Origin: Chrysemys picta bellii
Taxonomy: Eukaryota; Chordata; Testudines; Emydidae
Direction: 5' to 3'
DNA: 64,000 nt
NCBI RefSeq assembly: GCF_011386835.1
Contig: NC_088791.1
Span: 28,618,998-28,682,997, forward strand
This document shows, one piece after another, positions 56,159 to 64,000 of this stretch; the stretch's first letter is position 1; each line of letters starts with the position of its first letter. Position numbers and translations under genes: made by a program. The notes under the pieces are model-generated. The model was not told where the DNA came from and searched no databases. It saw only the letters and a program-made list of their open reading frames with translations.

Positions 56159-58348
56159 CAGGGCTGTCCTTAGGATTTATGGGGCCCTCCGCAGTATTAT
56201 TAAACTGGTGCCCCTATGCCCGACTTGCTCTTAGCAACACAAACGTAAGTTTACAGTCTTGGAAAGCTTGCCACGTGCACTTTATTAAAAAGAGTTTAAT
56301 TATGCTCCTTCACCCCTAAGCCCTGCACAGTGCTGCCTTCACCCCTAACCCCTGCACTTCCCTCCCACCTGCGCCCCCAATCCCAGCCCTGAACTGCCAG
56401 CGTGCCCTACCACACCGCCCCCTGCCAAGAATCCCCCACCCCCTTATGCTCAGCAACCCCCATGCCCAGTGACCCCTCACCCAGAGATCTCCATCACAGA
56501 TCCCTATGCCCAGTGATCTCCAACCCACAGACACCCCCCCCAACTGCCCAGCACCCCATATTCCTGAGGGAATTCAGCACCAAAAAATTACATTCTGTGC
56601 ACAATATTTTAAAATTCTGCAAATGTCAATAAATAAATGTGGAGGCTCCAACCTGGCAGTGGCAAGCGTAGGCCACTGGCTGCACGGCCGTGGGAGATCA
56701 CCCTGCAGCCTCCCCCGTCCCATCCTAGGAGAGGGACTTGGCAGTGAGATACCTCTGTGTGCATGTCAAAAGGTCACAGGGACGCATTTTACATGATGGC
56801 TGGGATGTCAGCCATGACCCAAAATCCATTTGAATGACAAAAAAGAAATAGCTGATACCAATGGCTGAGTCCAGCCCTCATCCAGGTCCTTGCCTGCCAC
56901 TGCTCTGGGCCATCAACTCCCAAATAGCCTTTCATTCTCCCTAAAATAGAGCATTTGCCTCTAATGCTGAAAAGTAAAGAGGTGCTTGGGATGTGCAGTT
57001 CAATAAGAAAAGGAATTGTAATCAGGCACCAGTCTTTTTTTCTACCCTGATTTACACAGCTGGTTGCCACACAGGGCTCAGTGGGATTGTACTGGGTATA
57101 ACTCAGCACACAGTTTCAACAATGCTTCAACAGTGGGGCTGGAGCCATAACCAGCCAAGTCTCATTTGAACAGCGAGTCTTGTTTTGGATTATTTAAGGC
57201 AACTTTTTAAAGGTCTTTCCCACGGGTGAGGAAGAAGGTGCTGCATTTTTGAAGGGACCTTTAAAATCCCACTCAACTCTGCACTGTTTAGAACTCTCTC
57301 CCTCATTCAAAATGCTACCAGCTTGAGAGACAGCCCTGGAGATATTTGGATCCACAAGAAGAAAAATCATGTCCCTTTTCCGTAAATAAAAATTTTCAGC
57401 TACTCCAGCCTTGTCAAGCACGAGTCCATCTTCCTCCTCAGCTAAGAGGTCGCTCCCTCCCTTCCATTCTGCAGTCCTGATTGCTGCTTTTCTGCTACAG
57501 GTACATCCCCCCCCTCCTTTTCTTGTAGTGTCAGTTTCCTCCTGTTGACACTGGAATATTGTGAGTGGGCAGGAAAAGCAAACGCCACCTTCTTTTATTT
57601 TCCTTTAACTTTCCCTCCTCCCCAGCTAAGTTGTGTGTGCGCCTCTCCCTCCTCCCAGCCCCTGATGATCCCTGCTGGGGAAGGGAGGAGAGGAAAAGGT
57701 GTGGGTCCAAAGGAGATCCTGGTGTCTGGGCTTAAACTTCAGAGAAGAGGGAGGTGGAGTGAAAAGGAGACTAGGAGAGAGATTGCAGGGAGTTGCCAGC
57801 ACGGCAGGGCACGTGGGCAGTGGAGGGGAGAGGGGCAGGTACAGTGTGGGGCTGCATGGAACAACTGCTCTCCCCCAGGGCCATCAACCTGCTCCCCAGA
57901 AGGCCCTAGCACATTTGCTGCTTGCTCACTGAGCCAGACAAAGAACCGGCCCCCCCCCACACTCTTTTCCCTTCCCAGCCCAGCACCTCCTCCGCCTTCC
58001 GCTCCCCGAAGTCCCGTGCCCAGCTCTACCCCCCTGAGCTCGGCTCTCCCCTCCCTTCACAGCCTCTGGGTATCACCCTCTGCTTTGTTCTGTTCGCAGC
58101 CTGGCCCAGCTCCTACTGCTCACTCACATCAAACTTTTGCTCCTGGCCCTGTGAGGCCCCGCCCGAGCTGAGGAGTGGTGGGCGGAGGAGAGAGGCCAGG
58201 GGCTCAGGGAGAAGCCTGCCAGCCCAGCGCAGGAAAGGGGCCGGACGGAGAGGAGACGACTCCGTGCTGCAGCCAGCGAGGGTGGTGCCCCAAATTTTCG
58301 GGTGCCCTAGGTTGCCGCATATGCTGCATATGCCTAGGGATGCCCCTG
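56159..58348. mobile_element. Large non-autonomous hAT, 2190 bp
   Basis: It starts CAGGGCTGTCCTTAGG and ends CCTAGGGATGCCCCTG, with CAAGTGAC repeated exactly at 56151-56158 and 58349-58356. Inside is a truncated TTCCTGAGGGAATTCAGC-type MITE (from about 56560), then roughly 1.6 kb of mixed composition including a GC-rich half (57640-58300). I see no transposase, so the interior may be captured DNA. The 208-residue frame at 57545-58171 has no recognised domain. Confidence 0.88.
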
Positions 58349-58356
58349 CAAGTGAC

Positions 58357-59185
58357 GCTGTGATGGTCTCCTCTGACTCTGTGAGCAGTGAGAGTCAAGG
58401 ACACTGTGAGATGAGTGCAGGGCCGGCTCAGACCCACTTCCCCCACCAAGAATATTTTCACCAGCTGGTAAAGTGATTTGCCTAAGGTCATCCAGCAGTC
58501 CAGTGGCAGAGCTAGCAGTAGGGCCAGGCAGTGCTTTTTCCACTAGGCTACATGTTTGACTAAGTGTGAATTTTGTGTGATTTTTTTACATTTCCCTCCC
58601 CTGTGTGTGGCACAGTCTGGCTGACAGGTGCCCCTGCCTCAATTCTCCCTCACCTGTCACTTACCTCCATGTCCCCCTTCCCAGTGTCCCACCCCTCACC
58701 TCCCCGTCACCTGACCCTTTAACCCCTCTTCCACCCACCCATCCCATTTATCTCTCTCCCCATAATCCCTTTCCTGCACCCCAAGCATCTTTCCCCCTAT
58801 TCCCACCTACTCTCCATCCCAATTACCATCCTCTCCCACTGAGCATGTGCATGTGTAATTTATTTTCTTTTCAAAAATTAGTTCAGAATGTCTGATTATT
58901 CTGCTGTACTCAGATGACATTGCTGCAAACTTAAAAAAAAAATACCGTTGACAGAAGCATATTGGAGCAAGATGCCCCCCCCCCTTTTTATTTCAGATCT
59001 CTGTCCTGGGTTGGATTCAAACTCTTAGTGCCTGAACGTGACTCAGATTCGATTACCAGAACATTCCCCCTTAAGCCAATCACGTTCTGTGGTAGAGAGG
59101 TAGTTTTCCAGATAGTTAACCTCTCTCTCTGTACATGCTTGGCATAATCCATTTGGCCCACTGCCAAGCATTTCAAAGGGTGAAA
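58357..59185. other. Unassigned, with an old SINE fragment
   Basis: At 58460-58560 AAAGTGATTTGCCTAAGG, GGCAGAGCTAGCAG and CCACTAGGCTACATG match the right part of MIR-like SINEs. The rest is unassigned. Confidence 0.4.
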
Positions 59186-59189
59186 TGAA

Positions 59190-59809
59190 GTTAACCAATG
59201 GGACACAGTAATACCAGAGTATAAAATATATAGGAATAACAGTAGATCTCATTGGTAGGGGAGTGGCACTATATGTGAAAAAACATGGAGTCAAAGAAAG
59301 TAAAAATCTTAAATGAATCAAATGGCACCACAGAATCTCTATGGATAGAAATTCAGTGCTTGAACAATAAGCATATAGCAGTGGGAATATACTACTGACC
59401 AGCTGACCAGGATGGTGATAGTGATTATTAAATGCTCAGGGAGATTAGAGAGACTACACAAACAGAAAACCCAATAATAATGGGAGATTTCAACTATCCT
59501 CATGTTGATTGAATATATCCCCTCAAGCCGGGACAAACAGATAAAATTTCTAGACACCAGAAATGATTGCTTCTTGGTGCAGCTTGTCCTGGAACCCACA
59601 AAGGGAGAGGCAATTCTAGATTTAGTACTAAGTGGAGTATAGGATCTGGTCCAAGAGGTGAATATGGCTGAACCGCTCAGTCAGAGTGACCATAATGTAA
59701 TTAAAATTAACATCCTTGTAGGAGGACAAATGCCAAAGAAACTCACGACAGTAGCATTTAAATTCAAAAGGGGAACTAGACAAAAATGAGGAAGCTAGTT
59801 AAATAGAAA
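59190..59809 (+). pseudogene. CR1 LINE endonuclease region remnant
   Basis: The sequence keeps CR1 endonuclease motifs in order: IIMGDFNYPHVD (about 59478-59510) and SQSDHNVIKI (about 59678-59707). GDFN and SDHN are the APE-type catalytic and DNA-binding motifs used to nick the target. Stops break the frame. The right border meets a Penelope-like fragment. Confidence 0.8.
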
Positions 59810-60465
59810 TTAACACTACCACGCCAACATCAACTTCCTGGACACCAAGATCAGCTTCAACAATGGAACCCTGCAGACAACTATATATAAGGAACCCCAC
59901 AGATCACCTCACTTACCTTCGCAGATCCTGTAAACATTCCAAACACACCAAGAAATCTGTTGTCTACAGCTAGGCACTCAGATACCACAGAATATGCTCT
60001 GAGGATAAAGTCCAGGATACGTACCTTAACACTGCTTTCATCAAACAAGAACACTTCACTAGAGAAGTAGATCACATCATGGAATGGGCGACTTAAATAC
60101 CTCAAGAGAATCTGCTTCAATTCAGGGGTGGCAAAACCCTCTGACAGCATACTCCTACTTGTCACCTAATACCCCACATTAATGGTACCCCAGAAGGGTT
60201 CCAAACAGTTACAATACTCAATCATTAAACAATCACATCCTGAAAACGAAGCCCCTCTTCTGGCCTGCAAACAACCCCTCCAAGCTCATCATCACAAGCA
60301 AGCTCCCCACAGAGCAGGACACATCAACTCAAAGTAGAACCAACCACTGCCATAACACCAGATGCAAAACCTGCAGACACATCTCCACCGCCATGATGAT
60401 CAGTACTCCCTACAACACACCTTTCAAGATCCATACGCCCTACACGTGTCACACCAACTTTTAAC
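59810..60465 (+). pseudogene. Penelope-like retroelement coding fragment
   Basis: The translation starts INFLDTKISFNNGTLQTTIY, followed by KEPHRSPHLP, and later NNPSKLIITSKLP and NTRCKTCRHIST. FLDTKI-NGTL-T-IYKEP and the Cys-rich RCKTCRHI block are typical of the C-terminal RT part and the linker before the GIY-YIG nuclease in Penelope-like (Neptune-type) elements. Frame changes and stops occur. It replaces a middle part of a CR1 copy, and TTAACA is found at both junctions (59810-59815 and 60461-60466). Confidence 0.7.
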
Positions 60466-62308
60466 AAGGCTCCAGAGGTGGTCCTGGCAGTTATAAGCCA
60501 GTAAACCTAACTTTAAAACTGGTTCGAACTAGTAAAGAAAAAGATTTATCAGACACATAGATAAACACAATGTGTTGGATAAGAGTCAACATGGCTTTTG
60601 TAAACGGAAATCATGCCTCACCGATCTATTAAAATTATTTTAAGACAGTCAACAAGTATTGGAACAAGAATAATTCAGTGGATATTGTGTACTTGGACTT
60701 CCAGAAAGCCTTTGATGAGGTCTCTCACCAAAGGCTCTTAATCAAAGTAAGTAATCATGGAATAAGAGGGAAGGACTTCTCCTGGATCAGTAACTGATTA
60801 AAAGATAGGAAACAAAGGGTAGGAATAAACGGTCAGTTTTCACAATGGAAAGAGGTAAATAGCAGGGTTCCCCAAGAATCTGTACTTTGACCTGTGATAT
60901 TCAACGTATCCATAAATGATCTGAAAACAAGGGTGAACAGTGAGGTGGCAAAATTTGCAGATGATAAAAAATAACTCAAGATAGTTAAGTCCAAAGCTGA
61001 CTGTGGAAAAGTTACAAAGGGATCTCACCAAATTGAGTGACTGGGCAATAAAATAGCAGATGAAATTAAGTGTTGATAAATGCAAAGTAATGCACATTGG
61101 AAAGAGAATCCCCTCTATACAGATAAAATGTCTAAATTAGCTGTTATCTCTCAAGAAAGAGATCTTGGAGTTGTCATGGATGGTTCTCTGAAAAAATCTG
61201 CTCATTGTGTAGCGGCAGTTAAAAAAAGCTAACAATGTTAGCAACCATTAGGAAATGGATAGATAATAAAACAGAAAATATCATAATGCCACTATATAAT
61301 TCCATTGTACTCCCACACCTTGAATACTGCATGCAGTTCTGGTCATTCCATCTAAAAAAATATATATTAGAATTGGAAAAGGTGCAGTGAAGGGCAATTA
61401 AGATGATTATGGGTATGGAACCGTTTCCGTACAAGGAGAGATTCTAAAATGAACAGTCCCAGTCTTTATAAAGCAGATCACTGAGGGGAGTTATGATAGA
61501 GGTCTACAAAATCATGAACAGTACGGAGAAAGAATAGGGATGTGTTATTTACCCCTTCACATAACACAAGAACTAGGAGTCCCCCAATGAAATTAATAGA
61601 AAGTAGGCTTAAAACAAACAGAAGGAAGTACTTCTTCACACAATGTATGATCAACCTCTGGAACTCATTGCAAGGGGATGTTGTGAAGGCCAAACATGTA
61701 ATTAGGTGCAAAAAATAATTAGATAAATTCATGGAGGATAGCTCCATCGATGGCTGTTAGCCAAGACGGTCAGGGATGTAACTCCATGCTCCTGATGTCC
61801 CTAAACCTTCAATTGCCAGAAGCTGGGACCAGGGGCATCAGAAAAGGGGTCGGGGGACAGGCTGCCATGGCCCCACCACATTTTTCCTGCCTTGGGGGTG
61901 AACGATAGGGGGAGGGGTTGGAGAGGAGCGAGTGGTGGGCAGGGCTTTGGGGGGAAGAGGTGGAGCAGGCGTGGGGCCTTGAGGGTAAGAAGTGGAGCGA
62001 GGGCAGGAAGAGGCGGAGTGAGGACGGGGCCTCGGGAAGAGGCGGAACGGGAGTGGAAAGAGGTAGAGCAGGGGTCAGGCCTTGGGGGGGAAGAGGTGGG
62101 GCCTTCTGGGGAGAGGCCATTGGGCCCCCCCCACTCCTAGGGAGCTTCCTGCACTTCTGGCTGGGACTGCATGACAAGGGTGGATCATTCAAAATGCTCT
62201 CTTTTGTTCATTCCCTCCAAAACATCTGGCACAGGTAACTGTCCAAGGCAGGATACTGGGCTAGAAGGACCATTGGTCTGACCAGTATGGCCTTCTTATG
62301 TTCTTAAA
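60466..62308 (+). pseudogene. CR1 LINE RT region and 3' end remnant, split by hAT
   Basis: After HGFCKRKSCLTDLL comes VDIVYLDFQKAFDEVSHQRL (RT motif A, about 60679-60738), then degenerate [22 protein letters not shown] (about 60953-60964), later HLEYCMQFWSFHLK and the CR1 3' end (GGGCTAGAAGGACC, ending TTCTTATGTTCTTA). Stops break the frame. The hAT element at 61830-62159 lies in the 3' UTR. Confidence 0.85.
61830..62159. mobile_element. Non-autonomous hAT, 330 bp, inside CR1 3' UTR
   Basis: GCTGGGAC is repeated exactly at 61822-61829 and 62160-62167, and the CR1 sequence is continuous once the insert is removed. The ends are CAGGGGCATCAGAAA and CCTGCACTTCTG. The interior is G-rich with repeated GGAAGAGG(T/C)GGAGC motifs. 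Confidence 0.85.
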
Positions 62309-62750
62309 AGGTGAGGCTCCTAACAGGAGAATTAAAGTATTTGGCTAATAACGTTGTAATTTGATTTCCCCCAAAGTGCTAGTTGGTGGCATACACTCTG
62401 TTGGAGTAATTCTCAAGCCTTTGACACTCTAGTGTGATGAGCTCAGCCCTGGTTTGAGCTCTATCCATGATCAAAAGTTCATTGCCAGAACATGTGAACT
62501 TTAACAAAAGCTTTTTTTGGGGGGGAGGGGGGGGATTATTCTTTGTGAACCTCTTGTTCGCATAACTCTAAATATGGCTCACTGACCAAACCCTGTGTCC
62601 ATGTGAGGCACACAAAATTTCAAGGCAATGCAAGTAACCATATGGATTTTAGAGTCAAACTTTAAACAGAAACACTAACTATAGTGGAGTTGCTACTGCA
62701 CAATAATAATACTACAAAAATAAACTCCATTAAAAAAATAGTTGTAACAA
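62309..62750. other. Unassigned sequence
   Basis: AT-rich spacer between two CR1 copies, with a G run at 62518-62532. Nothing else recognised. Confidence 0.4.
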
Positions 62751-62754
62751 TCAG

Positions 62755-63950
62755 GGATAAGAGGGAAGGTCCTCTCATGGATCAGTAGCTGGAAACAAAG
62801 GGTAGGAATAAATGGTCAGTTTTCAGAATGGAGAGAGGTAACTAGTGGTGTCCCCCAGGGATCTGTACTGGGACCAGTGCTGTTCAACATATTCATAAAT
62901 GATCTAGTAAAAGGGGTAAACAGTGAGGTGGCAAAATTTGCAGATGATACAAAACTACTCAAGATAGTCATGTCCTAAGCTGACTGCGAAGAGTTACAAA
63001 GAGATCTCACAAAACTGGGTGACTGGGCAACAAAATGGCAGATGAAATTCAATGTTGATAAATGAAAAGTAATGCACATTGGAAAACATAATCCCAACTA
63101 TACATATAAAATGATGGGATTTAAATTAGCTGTTACTACTCAAGAAAGAGATCTTGGAGTCATTGTGGATAGTTCTCAGGAAACATCCACTCAATGTGCA
63201 GCAGCAGTCAAAAAAGCTAACACAGTGTTGGGAATCATTAGGAAAGGGATAGATAATAAGACAGAAAATATCATATTGCCTCTATATAAATTCATGGTAC
63301 ACCCACATCTTGAATACTGTGTTCCGATGTGATCGCCCCATCTCAAAAAAGATGTATCAGAATTCGAAAAGGTACAGAAAAGGGCAACAAAAAACTGACT
63401 AGGGGTATGAAACAGCTTCCATATGAGGAGAGATTAATAAGACTGGGACTTTTCAGCTTGGAAAAGAGATGACTAAAAGGGGAGATATGATAGATGTCTA
63501 TAAAATCTTGACTGGTGTGGAGAAAGTAAATAAGGAAGTGTTATTTACCCCTTCTCCTAATACAAGAAATAGAGATCGTCAAATAAAATTAATAGGCAGC
63601 AGGTTTAAAACAAACAAAAGGAAGTATTTCTTCACACAACGCACAGTCAACCTGTGGAACTCCTTGCCAGAGGATGCAGTGAAGGCAAAGACTATAACAG
63701 GGTTCAAAAAAGAAGTAGATAAGGTCATGTAGAGTAGGTCCATGAACGGTTATTAGCCAGGATGGGCAGGGATGGTATCCCTAGCCTCTGTTTGCCAGAA
63801 GCTGGGAATGGGCAACAGGGGACGGATAACTTGAAGATTACCTGTTCTGTTCATTCCCTCTGAAGCACCTGGCATTGGTGCTGGAAGACATGATACTGGG
63901 CTAGATGGACCATTGGTCTGACCCAGTACAGCTATTCTTATGTTCTTACT
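62755..63950 (+). pseudogene. CR1 LINE, 5'-truncated, RT C-terminal part and 3' end
   Basis: The copy enters at the RT palm: [42 protein letters not shown] (about 62932-62964), then LGVIVDSSQ, HPHLEYCVPM and, near the end, [19 protein letters not shown]. It ends with the 3' UTR GGGCTAGATGGACC to TTCTTATGTTCTTA. It has a few stops and one frame change and is better preserved than the copy at 60466-62308. Confidence 0.88.
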
Positions 63951-64000
63951 ATTGTTACGAGGGATAAAAGGGACTGTGCAAAAACAAGAGAATGCTGTGT

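Noticed and set aside
57545..58476. 208- and 184-residue plus-strand frames
   Set aside because: Inside the 2.2 kb hAT element, low complexity, no domain recognised.
63072..63732. Two frames of about 87 residues as host genes
   Set aside because: Both are clear CR1 reverse transcriptase C-terminal pieces.

Overview
The window is vertebrate nuclear DNA, almost certainly from a turtle. The main pointers are three copies of a tRNA-derived SINE with a CR1-like tail (the Cry SINE type of cryptodiran turtles), many CR1 LINE pieces, short repeats here assigned to Penelope-like elements, LTRs of types I associate with turtles, and a very dense set of non-autonomous hAT elements. Family names come from reading the sequence and from memory; no database was searched.

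Only one host gene is recognisable. Exon 1 of NAMPT (nicotinamide phosphoribosyltransferase) lies on the minus strand at 6389-6448, encoding 20 residues and ending in a GT splice donor. Bases 1-6388 are therefore NAMPT intron 1, and exon 2 must lie beyond the left edge. The exon sits in a CpG island (about 5780-7360) with GC boxes, a CCAAT box and a perfect NRF1 palindrome. From about 7.4 kb to 64 kb the window is upstream intergenic DNA with no further host exon that I can support.

The rest is layered mobile DNA. (1) 26.2-33.9 kb: a decayed Ty3/gypsy element on the minus strand whose domains run protease, integrase, reverse transcriptase, RNase H, then 3' LTR. This is the Gmr1-like order, with integrase before RT. 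It is broken by two hAT elements and by a 1.59 kb LTR with a 5-bp target duplication; its own LTR carries further insertions. (2) Short repeats with a hammerhead-like core, flanked by 11-14 bp target duplications, which I link to Penelope-like elements because a Penelope-like coding fragment lies at 59.8-60.5 kb. (3) At least ten hAT elements with perfect 8-bp target duplications, from 103 bp to 2.2 kb. (4) CR1 pieces at 42.7-43.6, 45.4-45.8, 59.2-62.3 and 62.75-63.96 kb. (5) Solo LTRs at about 1.0-2.2, 12.9-13.7, 34.1-35.6, 39.3-40.2, 43.8-44.5 and 51.0-52.0 kb. (6) Hairpin-rich MITEs with GGCCTGGTCTACAC-type ends.

The clean target duplications give a relative order: hAT elements lie inside the gypsy element, inside CR1, inside LTRs and inside other DNA transposons. 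Between the repeats are AT-rich stretches where I see no gene, listed as such.
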